Shown here one piece after another: positions 1 through 9,329 of a DNA stretch of 64,000 bases (position 1 is its first letter; each line of letters begins with the position of its first letter). The position numbers and the translations under genes were made by a program. The notes under the pieces are model-generated. The model worked only from the letters and a program-made list of their open reading frames with translations. It was not told the DNA's origin and made no database searches. The stretch comes from Micromonospora sp. MH99 (lineage in GTDB: Bacteria; Actinomycetota; Actinomycetes; Mycobacteriales; Micromonosporaceae). The stretch covers positions 24,057-88,056 of the forward strand of contig NZ_MUZA01000024.1 in assembly GCF_021442385.1 (NCBI RefSeq), given 5' to 3'.

Positions 1-920
1 TCGTCCGGGTCGGCCGGTACGGGCCGTACCTCCAGCGGGAACTGCCCGGCGGTGAGCAGCCGACGCCGGCCGCCACGGGTGAGGGCGAGGAGAGCGGCCC
101 CCAGGGCGACCGGGCGCCGATCCCCGAGGGCCTCGCCCCGGACGAGCTGACCCCGGAGAAGGTGCACGAGCTGTTCCTCGGTGGCAGCGGCGAGCGCAAG
201 CTCGGCGACGACCCCGCCACCGGCGAGCCGATCGTGCTGAAGTCCGGCCGCTTCGGCCCGTACGTGTCCAGTGGCGAGCGCAAGTCGTCGCTGCTGCGGT
301 CGCAGACTCCGGATTCGCTGTCCCTGGAGGAGGCGCTGCGGCTGCTCAGCCTGCCCCGGTTGGTGGGCGTGGCGCCCGACGGCGTCGAGGTGTTCGCCAA
401 CAACGGTCGCTACGGCCCGTACGTGAAGCGGGGCGAGGAGTTCCGCTCGCTGGAGTCCGAAGAGCAGATGTTCACGGTCAGCCTGGATGACGCGTTGGCC
501 CTGCTGGCCGCGCCGAAGACCCGGGGCCGGCGGGCCGCCGCGCCGCCACTGCGCGAGATGGGCGTCGACCCGCTGACCGAGAAGCCGCTCGTGATCAAGG
601 ACGGGCGTTTCGGTCCGTACGTCACCGACGGCGAGTTCAACGCGTCCCTGCGGCGCGGGCAGACCCCGGAGGCGTTGAGCCTCGAGGAAGCCTCGGAGAT
701 GCTGGCCGACAAGCGTGCCAAGGGTCCGGCGCCGCGCAAGAAGGCGGCGGCGAAGAAGGCCCCCGCGAAGAAGGCGACGGCCACCAAGAAGACGGCCGCC
801 GCCAGCAAGTCCACTGCCGCGAAGAAGACCACCACCGCCAAGGCGACGGCGGCCAGGAAGGCTGCCCCGGCGAAGAAGGCGGCCCCGAAGAAGGCCACCG
901 CCAGCCCCGCCGAGGAGTGA
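1..920 (+). CDS. topA: DNA topoisomerase I, C-terminal part (5' end outside window)
   Basis: Type IA topoisomerase that relaxes negatively supercoiled DNA. Only the last ~306 codons are present; the frame is open from base 3, so the catalytic core lies upstream. Visible are four C-terminal repeats built on G-R-[YF]-G-P-Y (about residues 3, 82, 134 and 200 of the fragment). They match the TopA C-terminal repeat family of actinobacteria, which contacts DNA during strand passage. The last ~65 residues form a Lys/Ala-rich basic tail, typical of mycobacterial and streptomycete TopA, where such tails support processive relaxation. Identification is firm; the catalytic Tyr cannot be checked. Confidence 0.95.
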   Translation, partial: VRVGRYGPYLQRELPGGEQPTPAATGEGEESGPQGDRAPIPEGLAPDELTPEKVHELFLGGSGERKLGDDPATGEPIVLKSGRFGPYVSSGERKSSLLRSQTPDSLSLEEALRLLSLPRLVGVAPDGVEVFANNGRYGPYVKRGEEFRSLESEEQMFTVSLDDALALLAAPKTRGRRAAAPPLREMGVDPLTEKPLVIKDGRFGPYVTDGEFNASLRRGQTPEALSLEEASEMLADKRAKGPAPRKKAAAKKAPAKKATATKKTAAASKSTAAKKTTTAKATAARKAAPAKKAAPKKATASPAEE

Positions 921-999
921 CAGCCAGCACGCCGCCCCTAATGGGTTAAATGTCCGATTCGGCGGCGGGGCTCTGGTGTGGACTGCCTAACGTGAGGGG

Positions 1000-2226
1000 A
1001 TGTTCGCAGCCCCGGTCCCGCGCCGCCGCGTGCTCGTCGGTGCTGCGGCGGGTGCGCTGCTGCTCGCCGTGGCCGCGGTCGGCATCCGGACGATGGACGC
1101 CGACAGCCCCTCGCCGGCCGGCGCCACCGCGTCGCACGCTTCCCCGCAGACCGTCGCCCCCGGGTCGTCCACCGGGCCGACCCGGGATCCCGCCAACCGG
1201 CGGACCGTGCGACTGGTCGCCGCGGGTGACGTTCTGATCCATCCAGCGGTGACCGAGCAGGCACGCCGGGACGCTGCCCGTGCCGGCGGCATGGACTTCG
1301 CCCCGATGTTCGCCGGGGTCGCCCCGGCGGTCCGCGGCGCCGACCTGGCGCTGTGCCACCTCGAGACGCCACTGGCCGATCCCGCCGGCCCGTTCGCCGG
1401 CTACCCGTCGTTCAACGCGCCCCCGCAGGTGCTCGACGGGCTGCGCGCCACCGGCTTCGACGGCTGCTCGACCGCCTCCAACCACACGCTCGACCAGGGC
1501 GCCGACGGGGTGGCCCGGACAATCCGCGCACTCGACGCCGCCGGGCTGAGGCACACCGGCAGCGCCCGCAGCGCCGCCGAAGCGGCCCGGCCCCGGATCT
1601 ACCAGGTCGGCGACGTCCGCGTCGCCCACCTGGCGTACAGCCTGAACTTCAACGGGCTCAGCCGCCCCCCGGGCCAGCCGTGGCTGGCCAACCTGATCGA
1701 TCCGCCCGCGATCCTCGCCGCCGCCCACAAGGCGCGCGCCGCCGGCGCCGACATCGTCGTGCTCAGCCTGCACTGGGGTACGGAGTATCAGCACCTGCCG
1801 GACGCCGACCAGCGGGCCTGGGCCCAGCAGTTGATCTCCTCGCCCGACGTGGACCTCATCCTGGGCCATCACGCCCACGCGGTGCAGCCGTTCCAGCGCT
1901 TCGGCGACAAGTGGGTGGTCTTCGGCATGGGCAACGAACTGGCCCGGCACGAAGAGCCGATCAACGACAACCGCGAGGGTGTGATGGCCCGGGCGACCTT
2001 CACCGAGACCGCCCCGGGGCGCTGGACGGTGACCCGGATGGAGGCACTGCCAACCTGGACCGACCTGGCACCGGCCCTCCGGCTGGTTGACCTGACCGCG
2101 GCACTTGCCGACCCGGGCACCCCGCCAGGTCTGCGGGGCGACTACCGGGCGGCGTGCCGGCGGGTGCTCGGCTACGTCCGGGCCCTGGGTGCCGGCGCGG
2201 ACCAGGTGGTGGCGTCGGGCGGCTGA
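1000..2226 (+). CDS. CapA family phosphoesterase, membrane-anchored
   Basis: A 408-residue protein of the CapA (poly-gamma-glutamate synthesis) metallophosphoesterase family. An N-terminal hydrophobic segment (about residues 9-26) after an Arg-rich start suggests a signal anchor, so the domain probably acts outside the membrane. A Pro/Ser/Thr-rich linker leads into the domain: AAGDVL (about 73), SNHTLDQG (about 160), LHWGTEYQ (about 256) and GHHAHAVQPF (about 287) are the metal-binding blocks of the family. No capBCD partners are adjacent, so actual poly-glutamate synthesis is doubtful; many actinobacterial CapA proteins stand alone. The ATG follows GAGGGG closely. Confidence 0.85.
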   Translation: MFAAPVPRRRVLVGAAAGALLLAVAAVGIRTMDADSPSPAGATASHASPQTVAPGSSTGPTRDPANRRTVRLVAAGDVLIHPAVTEQARRDAARAGGMDFAPMFAGVAPAVRGADLALCHLETPLADPAGPFAGYPSFNAPPQVLDGLRATGFDGCSTASNHTLDQGADGVARTIRALDAAGLRHTGSARSAAEAARPRIYQVGDVRVAHLAYSLNFNGLSRPPGQPWLANLIDPPAILAAAHKARAAGADIVVLSLHWGTEYQHLPDADQRAWAQQLISSPDVDLILGHHAHAVQPFQRFGDKWVVFGMGNELARHEEPINDNREGVMARATFTETAPGRWTVTRMEALPTWTDLAPALRLVDLTAALADPGTPPGLRGDYRAACRRVLGYVRALGAGADQVVASGG

Positions 2227-2270
2227 GCGCCGCCACCGAGGACGCGGTCGCGACGCCGGTCTGCGGAATC

Positions 2271-3587
2271 TCAGACCCCGAGGACGTGGGTCAGGTGGGG
2301 GCTGGTGAAGACCCGGTTCGGGTCCAGGCGGTCGCGGACGGCCTGGAAGTCGGCGAAGCGGGGGTACGCCGTGGCGAGTGACGCGGCGTCGCGGTAGTGC
2401 AGCTTGCCCCAGTGCGGGCGGCCACCCAACCCGGCGGCGACCTTCTCGAAGGCCTGGAAGTACGGCTCGTACGGCATGCCGACGTACTGGTGCACGGCGA
2501 CGTACGCGTTGTCCCGGCCGTAGCCGTGCGACAGCCAGATGTCGTCGGCGGCGGTGAAGCGCACCTCGACCGGGAAGAGGACCTTGAACGGCAGCCCGTC
2601 CACGATCCGTCGCAGCGCGGCGAGCGCCTCGGGCAGCGCCTCGCGGGGCAGGCCGTACTCCATCTCGACGAAACGGACCCGGCGCGGGGTGCAGAACACC
2701 CGGTCGGAGCGCCCGGTGTACTGCCGTTCGGTGAGCGCGCGGGCGGAGACGGCGCTGATGCCCGGTGCCAGCGCCGGCACGGCTCGGCCGAGACGGCAGG
2801 CGCCGGCGAAGACCGTGTTGGACAGGAAGTCGTCGTCCAGCCAGCCGCGCCAGCGGGGCAGCGGCCGATCGTTGGCGGGCGCCCGGTTGTTGGTCTTGAC
2901 CTGGACCCGGGACGTGTAGGGGAACCAGTAGAACTCGACGTGGTCGTGGCCGCCGATCAGCGTGGGCAGGTCGCCGAGCACGTCGGCCAGCGCGGCGGGG
3001 CGTTCGTGGGCGTGCAGGACGAAGGCGTCCACGCAGCGCAGGGTCACCTCGACCAGGACGCCGAGCGCGCCGAGCGCGACCCGGGCGGCGGCGAAGACGT
3101 CGGGATGCTCGTCGGCGGAGCAGCGCAGCACCTCGCCGGTGCCGGTGACCAGGGTGAGGGCCTCGACGAAGGTGGACAGGCAGCCGAAGCCGGCGCCGGT
3201 GCCGTGGGTGCCGGTGGAGATCGCGCCGGCGACTGTCTGCGCGTCGATGTCACCGAGGTTGGGCAGTGCGAGGCCGTGCCGGGCGAGCAGCCCGTTGAGC
3301 GTGTGCAGCGTCATTCCCGCCGGTACCGTGACGAGTCGGCGCGCGACGTCGACACTGACACCGGTGTCCAACTCGGACAGCTCCATCCGCCGGTCGTCGG
3401 CCAGGGCGACAGCGGTGAAGGAGTGGCCGCTGCCGGCGACGCGGATCCGGCCTCCGGCGGCGGCGGTGGCGCGTACGGCTTCGGCGACGTCGTCCGGCGA
3501 GCCGGGGCGCAGGATCGCGGTGGCGCTGCCACGCTGGTTGCCGGCCCAGTTGGACCAGCGGGCGGTGAGCGGTGCGGTGCCGACCAT
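2271..3587 (-). CDS. FAD-binding oxidoreductase, D-arabinono-1,4-lactone oxidase family
   Basis: A 438-residue flavoprotein of the VAO/ALO family, which oxidises sugar lactones or related alditols with O2 or another acceptor. The FAD-binding PP loop is at about 47-57 (VAGSGHSF); the His in GSGHS is the usual covalent FAD attachment site. The C-terminal half carries HWGKLHY and ends in the family-typical RDRLDPNRVF block. The ATG was chosen because GAGGAG lies 4 bases upstream; longer in-frame extensions lack this and run through the regulatory palindrome at 3607-3625. It is divergent from a TetR gene that probably regulates it. The exact substrate is unknown. Confidence 0.85.
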   Translation of the reverse strand: MVGTAPLTARWSNWAGNQRGSATAILRPGSPDDVAEAVRATAAAGGRIRVAGSGHSFTAVALADDRRMELSELDTGVSVDVARRLVTVPAGMTLHTLNGLLARHGLALPNLGDIDAQTVAGAISTGTHGTGAGFGCLSTFVEALTLVTGTGEVLRCSADEHPDVFAAARVALGALGVLVEVTLRCVDAFVLHAHERPAALADVLGDLPTLIGGHDHVEFYWFPYTSRVQVKTNNRAPANDRPLPRWRGWLDDDFLSNTVFAGACRLGRAVPALAPGISAVSARALTERQYTGRSDRVFCTPRRVRFVEMEYGLPREALPEALAALRRIVDGLPFKVLFPVEVRFTAADDIWLSHGYGRDNAYVAVHQYVGMPYEPYFQAFEKVAAGLGGRPHWGKLHYRDAASLATAYPRFADFQAVRDRLDPNRVFTSPHLTHVLGV

Positions 3588-3606
3588 GCGCGCTCCTCGT
3601 TCATGA

Positions 3607-3625
3607 ATATGAACTGACTTCATAT
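3607..3625. promoter_or_regulatory. Palindromic operator between lactone oxidase and TetR genes
   Basis: Perfect inverted repeat ATATGAA-ctgac-TTCATAT in the 148-bp gap between two divergent genes, one a TetR regulator. Its AT-rich composition stands out in this GC-rich DNA. Size and position suit a TetR-family operator overlapping the oxidase promoter. A direct repeat CGTTGTACC lies nearby at about 3632 and 3669. Confidence 0.5.
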
Positions 3626-3735
3626 CAGGAACGTTGTACCTGGTAAATACCGCAATTGCGATCCGCTCGTTGTACCGGTAGTCACGGACTCGTGACGTGG
3701 AGATATGTTCATCCGTCGAAGGGGGGTGGCGCCGA

Positions 3736-4419
3736 GTGTCCACACCAGCCGCCACGACCGGGCCGCTGCGCCGCGTACCGGTGCAGGGTCGAAGTGTCGC
3801 GCGGGTACAGCGCATGTTGGATGCCTGCGCCGAACTCGTCGACGAGGTGGGGTACGAGGGTCTGACGACGACCCTGCTCGCCGAGCGGGCCGAAGTGGCG
3901 ATCGGGTCGGTCTATCAGTTCTTCCCGGACAAGCGGGCGATCGTGCAGGCGTTGACCCTGCGCACGATGGAGTCCTACCTGCAGCGGCTCGACGAGCGCT
4001 TCGCCTCCGACGAGATGACCCACTGGTGGGACGGCGTCGACGCGGGCATCGACGAGTACATCACGATGCACCGCACCGTCCCCGGCTTCCGTACTCTGCA
4101 CTTCGGCGACGTGGTCGACCTGCACCTGCTCGATGAGCAGCGGGACAACAACGGCGTGATCGCCGACCAGTTGGCGCGGGTGCTCACCGAGCGCTTCGGG
4201 CTCACGGACGTGCCGAAACTGCGCTTCGTCCTGGAGATCGCGGTGGAGGCCGCCGACGCGTTGATCAAGCTCGCGTTCCGGCGGAAGTCCGACGGCGACG
4301 AGCGGGTGCTGCTCGAGGCGAAGGCGCTGATCCGGGAGTACCTGCATCGCCAGGTCGACGGGCGCGACAGCGGTCGACCCGCCGCCGAGCAGCAGGCCGA
4401 GGCCGTCCAGCACGCCTGA
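3736..4419 (+). CDS. TetR/AcrR family transcriptional regulator
   Basis: A 227-residue regulator. The N-terminal helix-turn-helix reads LTTTLLAERAEVAIGSVYQFFPDKRAIVQAL (quoted in two parts: LTTTLLAERAEVAIG, then SVYQFFPDKRAI), the canonical TetR DNA-binding block. The remainder is a ligand/dimerisation domain. The GTG at 3736 was chosen because AAGGGGGG precedes it with about 9 bases spacing; an in-frame GTG at 3697 would add 13 residues. It is divergent from the lactone oxidase and shares the palindrome at 3607-3625, so autoregulation plus control of the oxidase is likely. The ligand is unknown. Confidence 0.85.
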   Translation: MSTPAATTGPLRRVPVQGRSVARVQRMLDACAELVDEVGYEGLTTTLLAERAEVAIGSVYQFFPDKRAIVQALTLRTMESYLQRLDERFASDEMTHWWDGVDAGIDEYITMHRTVPGFRTLHFGDVVDLHLLDEQRDNNGVIADQLARVLTERFGLTDVPKLRFVLEIAVEAADALIKLAFRRKSDGDERVLLEAKALIREYLHRQVDGRDSGRPAAEQQAEAVQHA

Positions 4420-4441
4420 GCCGGCGCGCGGGGGCGGCCCG

Positions 4442-5647
4442 TCAGAGGAACGCGTGGCCCTCGCCCCGGTAGGTGGGCACGGTCGCCACGATCGCGTCCC
4501 CCTCGACCAGGTGCAGCTCGTTGACCCGTTCGCACAGCTCACCGGCCTTGGCGTGCCGGAACCACACCCGGTCGCCGACCTTCAGGGTGGCCGCCGCCGC
4601 GCCGGACAGCGGAGTCTGCACCTCGCCGGCGCCCTCCGTGGCGACGAGCTTCAGGCCGGCCGGCAGCCACGGCCGGGGCAACCGGCTGTCGGCGGCCTGG
4701 CCGGAGGCGATCCAGCCCCCGCCCAGCACCGTCGCCAGCTCCGGCGTCGGCCGGCGGACCACCGCGCAGGCGAAGAACGCCGCAGGGGTGGGCCGCCAGG
4801 CGCGGTACGCGTCGAACAGCGTCGGCCCGTACAGGCCCGATCCCGCGGTGACCTCGGTGACCGCGGGATCGGCGCTTGTCGCGGCCACGCTGCCGGTGCC
4901 GCCGCCGTTGACGAACTCCAGGTCGGCGTGCTCGCGTACCGCCGCCACCGCCGCGCCCCGGCGGGCCAGCAACTCGCGGTACGACCCGCGCTGGGCCAGC
5001 CGGATCGCGCCGGCCAGCAGCGTCCGCCCCGGCGGAGCGTCGCCCAGGCCGGCGATCTGCGCCTCGTACGACATGAGCCCGACCAGCCGGAAGCCGGCGC
5101 GGCCGGCGACGGCGGCGGCGAGCGCGCCGGCAGCCCGGGCGCTGTGCACCGGCGAGCGGCGGACGCCGACGTGCACCCCGCGCAGTGGTCGCCAGGAGGC
5201 GTCCAGGTCCAGGCAGAGCCGCAGCTCGGCGCGCTGCCCCGGGGCGCGGACGGCGTCGATGAAGTCCAGCTGCCCGGTGCCGTCGATCATCAGGGTGATC
5301 GCGGCGGCGAGCGTCGGGTCGGCGGCCAGCTCGGCAAGGGCCGTCCGGTCGGCGCTCGGGTACGCGACCAGCACGTCGTCGCTCATGCCGGCGCGGACCA
5401 GCCAGATCGCCTCGGGCACTGTGAACGCCATGACGCCGTGCCAGCCGGGTCGGGCGAGTGCCCGGCCGATCAGCTCCCGGCTGCGCACCGACTTGCTGGC
5501 CAGCCGGAGCGGTTTGCCGGCGGCGCGGTCGGTCAGGGCCGCCGAGTTGGCGTCGAAGGCGGTGAGATCCACCACGGCGTACGGGGGGTCGAGATGGGCG
5601 GTCGCCCGGTCCAGGCGGTCGCGCAGTTTGTCGCTTTCGATGGCCAC
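4442..5647 (-). CDS. PLP-dependent amino acid deaminase/aldolase (alanine racemase N-domain, DSD1-like)
   Basis: A 401-residue fold-type III PLP enzyme of the 'amino acid deaminase/aldolase' family, related to D-threonine aldolase and D-serine dehydratase. The N-terminal barrel begins with YAVVDLTAFDANS and the Lys in LRLASKSVRS is the expected Schiff-base residue. NGGGTGSV (about residue 246) is the phosphate-binding stretch. The C-terminal HAKAGELCERVNE contains the His and Cys that bind the divalent metal in DSD1-type enzymes. Substrate is not determinable; a D-hydroxy-amino acid is likely. It converges with the TetR gene (22-bp gap) and diverges from the tmk fusion. Confidence 0.8.
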   Translation of the reverse strand: MAIESDKLRDRLDRATAHLDPPYAVVDLTAFDANSAALTDRAAGKPLRLASKSVRSRELIGRALARPGWHGVMAFTVPEAIWLVRAGMSDDVLVAYPSADRTALAELAADPTLAAAITLMIDGTGQLDFIDAVRAPGQRAELRLCLDLDASWRPLRGVHVGVRRSPVHSARAAGALAAAVAGRAGFRLVGLMSYEAQIAGLGDAPPGRTLLAGAIRLAQRGSYRELLARRGAAVAAVREHADLEFVNGGGTGSVAATSADPAVTEVTAGSGLYGPTLFDAYRAWRPTPAAFFACAVVRRPTPELATVLGGGWIASGQAADSRLPRPWLPAGLKLVATEGAGEVQTPLSGAAAATLKVGDRVWFRHAKAGELCERVNELHLVEGDAIVATVPTYRGEGHAFL

Positions 5648-5796
5648 GTGTGCACGCTAACTGTCCGACGGTGAATGCGAAATACCCTCGCGTACGTCCC
5701 GGGCTGCGGTCGGTGCCTTTGGCGGCCTAGGCTCAGCGAGCAGGAGAATGTCGCCGGTGGGGCGGCCCCCACCGGGTCTAGAGTGTTCCACCGGGG

Positions 5797-8055
5797 GTGC
5801 CCAGCGATGGGCCGGCACGTGGAGGTACGGCCATCGAAAGCCAGAACAGCGGCGAGTCGCCCGGCGTGTCGCGCGCGGGTGACCAGTCGGGCAACGCCGC
5901 CAACCAGTCCAGCTCCGGTCAGGTCGATCCGTCCGGCTACGCCGCGATCCGCTCGGTTCTGCGGATCAGGCCGTTCCGGCGGCTCTGGATCGTGCTCGGT
6001 GCGGCCTCCTTCGGCGACTGGCTCGGTCTGCTGGCCACCGCTCTCTTCGCCGCCTCCCAGGTGCAGGGCAGCACCGCCCAGGGCGCCGCGTTCGGCGGTG
6101 TGACAGCGATCCGGCTGCTGCCCGCGCTGGTGCTCGGCCCGGTGGCCGGCGTCTTCGCCGACCGGTTCGACAGGCGCTGGACGATGGTCATCTGTGACCT
6201 CCTGCGCTTCGTCCTCTTCGCGTCCATCCCGCTCTACGCCCTCACCGGCGCGGCGGGCGGTCTGGTGGTCGGCTGGGCGCTGATCGCCACCTTCCTGATC
6301 GAGTCGATCACCCTGCTCTGGATCCCGGCCAAGGAGGCCGCGGTTCCCAACCTCATCCCGCGGGCCCGGCTGGAGGCGGCGAACCAGCTCACCCTGATCA
6401 CCACGTACGGCCTCACCCCGGTCGCCGCCGCCATCGGCCTGGCCGTGCTCGACCGTGGCGTCCGTGGTGCCGTCGGTGGCGACCTGCCCTCCTGGGCCGA
6501 GCCGGCACAGCTCGCGCTCTGGTTCAACTCCTTCTCCCGGCTCGCCACCGCGCTGGTGGTCGCCTTCGGGATCAAGGAGATCAGCGAGGCGCAACGCGGT
6601 GAGGCCGAACGCTCCGAGCAGAGCATGTTCCGGCAGTTCTCCGAGGGCTGGAAGTACATCGGCAAGACCCCGCTCGTGCGTGGTCTGGTGCTGGGCATCT
6701 TCGGGGCGTTCGCCGGTGGCGGCATCGTGGTCGGCACGGCCAAGTTCTTCGCCAACTCGCTGGGCGCCGGCGACGCCGCGTTCTCGCTGCTCTTCGGCGC
6801 CATCTTCGTCGGCCTGGCCCTCGGCATCGGCCTCGGTCCGATGATCGTCAAGGAGATGTCCCGGCGTCGGTGGTTCGGCATGAGCATCGTGCTGGCCAGC
6901 GCCGCCGTGATGACCCTCGCCTTCGCCATCCACCTGTCCATGGCGATCGTCGGAGCGGTCCTGGTCGGCGCCGGCGCCGGGATGGCCTTCCTGGCCGGCA
7001 CCACACTGCTGGGCGGCGAGGTGGCCGACGAGGTGCGGGGCCGGGTCTTCGCGGTGGTGCAGATCGGCACCCGGCTGGTGCTGATCCTGGCCATCGGGCT
7101 CAGCAGCGTGCTGGTCGGCGTCGGCGGCTCCCGCAAACTGACCATCGCCGACCTCGGCATCTCCATCTCCTCCACCCGCCTGCTGCTGCTCGCCGCCGGC
7201 GCCGCCGGCATCTTCGCCGGGATCAGCGCCTTCGGCCAGATGGACGACAAGAAGGGCGTCCCCGTCCTCGCCGACCTCTGGGGCTCGATCCGTGGTCGCC
7301 CGCTGATGCCCTCCGAGCCGTTCGTCTCCGCCGGGCTCTTCGTGGTGTTCGAGGGCGGCGAGGGCGCCGGCAAGTCCACCCAGCTCACCGCGCTCGCCGA
7401 GCGGCTGCGCGGTCAGGGGCACGACGTCCTGGTCACCCGCGAGCCGGGGGCCACGGCGGTCGGCCAGCGGATCCGGTCGCTGGTGCTGGACACCTCCGGC
7501 GACGAGGCGCCCTCCCCGCGCGCCGAGGCGCTGCTCTACGCCGCTGACCGGGCACACCACGTGGCCGCAGTGGTCCGGCCCGCGCTGGTCCGTGGCGGTG
7601 TGGTGATCAGTGACCGGTACGTCGACTCGTCACTCGCGTACCAGGGCGCCGGGCGGACGCTTCCGGTCGACGAGGTCTCCTGGCTCTCCTCCTGGGCCAC
7701 CGGAGGGCTCAAGCCGGACCTGGTGGTGCTGCTCGACGTCGAGCCCCGGACCGGCCTGTCCCGGGTGGCCTCGCGCAACGCGGGCGCCGACCGGCTCGAG
7801 GCGGAGTCGATCGCCTTCCACGAGCGCGTCCGCTACGCGTTCCTGGACCTCGCCGCCGCCGACCCGAAGCGCTACCTGGTGCTCGACGCGTCCCGACCGG
7901 CCGACGAGATCACCGGCCTGGTGGTCCGGCGCGTGCAGGAGATGCTGGGTAAGCCGGGCGGCATCGTGCACCCCCGCCCCGCGCAGGGCCCGGACACCTC
8001 GGTGCAGCCCGAGTTATCCGACGCGGAGCTGGTGACGATGGAGCACAAGACCTGA
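5797..8055 (+). CDS. tmk: MFS transporter fused to thymidylate kinase
   Basis: A 752-codon fusion. Residues ~50-490 form an MFS-like membrane domain with about 12 hydrophobic segments; residues ~510-752 are dTMP kinase, which phosphorylates dTMP to dTDP for DNA synthesis. The kinase has the P-loop FEGGEGAGKSTQ (about 517), the TREPGAT dTMP-binding stretch and SDRYVDSSLAYQGAGR (about 604). This fusion is known in Micromonospora and relatives; the role of the MFS half is not established. The start is uncertain: GTG 5797 has a weak ribosome site, while a perfect GGAGGT at 5821 stands 6 bases before an in-frame ATC (5833). The stop overlaps the holB ATG (TGATG). Confidence 0.9.
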   Translation: MPSDGPARGGTAIESQNSGESPGVSRAGDQSGNAANQSSSGQVDPSGYAAIRSVLRIRPFRRLWIVLGAASFGDWLGLLATALFAASQVQGSTAQGAAFGGVTAIRLLPALVLGPVAGVFADRFDRRWTMVICDLLRFVLFASIPLYALTGAAGGLVVGWALIATFLIESITLLWIPAKEAAVPNLIPRARLEAANQLTLITTYGLTPVAAAIGLAVLDRGVRGAVGGDLPSWAEPAQLALWFNSFSRLATALVVAFGIKEISEAQRGEAERSEQSMFRQFSEGWKYIGKTPLVRGLVLGIFGAFAGGGIVVGTAKFFANSLGAGDAAFSLLFGAIFVGLALGIGLGPMIVKEMSRRRWFGMSIVLASAAVMTLAFAIHLSMAIVGAVLVGAGAGMAFLAGTTLLGGEVADEVRGRVFAVVQIGTRLVLILAIGLSSVLVGVGGSRKLTIADLGISISSTRLLLLAAGAAGIFAGISAFGQMDDKKGVPVLADLWGSIRGRPLMPSEPFVSAGLFVVFEGGEGAGKSTQLTALAERLRGQGHDVLVTREPGATAVGQRIRSLVLDTSGDEAPSPRAEALLYAADRAHHVAAVVRPALVRGGVVISDRYVDSSLAYQGAGRTLPVDEVSWLSSWATGGLKPDLVVLLDVEPRTGLSRVASRNAGADRLEAESIAFHERVRYAFLDLAAADPKRYLVLDASRPADEITGLVVRRVQEMLGKPGGIVHPRPAQGPDTSVQPELSDAELVTMEHKT

Positions 8056-9329
8056 TGCCGGACGTCTTCGCCGATCTGGTCGGCCAGGACGAGGCGGTCG
8101 CCGAACTGCGCCGGGCCGCCGGCGCGGCGGCGGCCGTGCTGCGCGCCGGCGTGGCCGACCGGGCACCCGCGCTGATCGCCGCAGGCGCGGCCGGCGAGAC
8201 CGCTCCCGGGACCGGCGACACCGAGCCCGGCGCGCTGGACCCGTCCACCGGGATGACGCACGCCTGGATCTTCACCGGGCCACCCGGTTCCGGTCGCTCG
8301 GTCGCCGCCCGCGCCTTCGCCGCAGCCCTTCAGTGCACGTACGGCACCGGCTGCGGCGAGTGCCCCGGCTGCCACACCACGATGGGCGGCACCAACGCCG
8401 ACGTCCGGATGGTGGTGCCGGAAGGGCTCTCCATCGGCGTCGGCGAGATGCGGGCGCTGGTGTTGCGCGCGGCCAGCACCCCGTCCGGCGGGCGGTGGCA
8501 GGTGGTGGTCATCGAGGATGCCGACCGGCTCACCGAGGCGGCCGGCAACGCGCTGCTCAAGGCCATCGAGGAGCCGCCACCGCGTACGGTCTTCCTGCTC
8601 TGCGCCCCGTCCACCCACCCTGACGACATCTCGGTGACCATCCGGTCGCGCTGTCGTGTCGTACCCCTGCGGCAGCCGCCGGCCGCCGCGGTGGCCGAGG
8701 TGCTGGTCCGTCGGGACGGCATCGCGCCCGACGTGGCGCAGTGGGCGGCGGCTGCCGCGCAGGGGCACGTGGGTCGGGCCCGCCGGCTGGCCCGCGATCC
8801 GGAGGCCCGCAAGCGGCGTGAGGCGGTCCTCGCCGTGCCGCGCCGGCTGACCGGCGTCGGCGCGGCGTTCGACGCGGCGTCCGCGCTGATCGAGGCGGCC
8901 GAGGCGGAGGCCGAGGCGTCGGTGTCCGAGTCGGACGCGACGGAACGGGCCGCGCTGGAGACCGCGCTCGGCGCGGGCGGCACCGGCCGGGGTGCGGCCG
9001 GCGCGATGCGCGGTGCCGCCGGGCAGCTCAAGGAGTTGGAGAAGCGGCAGAAGTCGCGGGCCACCAGGGCTCAGCGGGACGCGCTGGACCGGGCGCTCGT
9101 CGACCTGGCCGGCTTCTACCGGGACGCGCTCACCATGGCGCTGCGGGCCCCGGTCGATCCCGTGCACACCGACACCGCCGCGCTCGCCGGCGCGGGGGCC
9201 CAGAAGTGGGACGCCGAGGGTTCGCTGCGCCGGTTGGAGGCCGTTCTCGCCTGCCGGGCGGCGATCGAGGCGAACGTCAAGCCACGGATCGCGGTGGAGG
9301 CGATGATGCTCGCCCTCTGGAAGGGCTGA
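8055..9329 (+). CDS. holB: DNA polymerase III subunit delta' (clamp loader)
   Basis: A 424-residue clamp-loader subunit that helps load the beta clamp. The P-loop region reads FTGPPGSGRSVAARAF (about 72); Arg replaces the usual Lys, in keeping with the non-hydrolysing delta' role. A four-Cys zinc module follows (CTYGTGCGECPGCH, about 93-106), then VVIEDADRLTEAAGNALLKAIEEPP, seen here as VVIEDADRLTE and GNALLKAIEEPP, and the SRC motif (about 197) that supplies the arginine finger. The start is coupled to tmk by a TGATG overlap. The tmk-holB-ricT order is conserved in many Gram-positives. Confidence 0.93.
   Translation: MPDVFADLVGQDEAVAELRRAAGAAAAVLRAGVADRAPALIAAGAAGETAPGTGDTEPGALDPSTGMTHAWIFTGPPGSGRSVAARAFAAALQCTYGTGCGECPGCHTTMGGTNADVRMVVPEGLSIGVGEMRALVLRAASTPSGGRWQVVVIEDADRLTEAAGNALLKAIEEPPPRTVFLLCAPSTHPDDISVTIRSRCRVVPLRQPPAAAVAEVLVRRDGIAPDVAQWAAAAAQGHVGRARRLARDPEARKRREAVLAVPRRLTGVGAAFDAASALIEAAEAEAEASVSESDATERAALETALGAGGTGRGAAGAMRGAAGQLKELEKRQKSRATRAQRDALDRALVDLAGFYRDALTMALRAPVDPVHTDTAALAGAGAQKWDAEGSLRRLEAVLACRAAIEANVKPRIAVEAMMLALWKG

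Noticed and set aside
410..898. Long minus-strand open frame inside topA
   Set aside because: Mirror of the GC-rich Lys/Ala tail; composition Ala/Phe-rich, no start site, antisense shadow.
3697..3735. Longer TetR start at GTG 3697
   Set aside because: No ribosome site and weak conservation of the added residues; GTG 3736 sits behind AAGGGGGG.
5533..7560. 675-codon minus-strand frame across the thymidylate kinase gene
   Set aside because: Low-complexity Gly/Asp/His/Gln composition typical of antisense in high-GC genes; overlaps a clear real gene.
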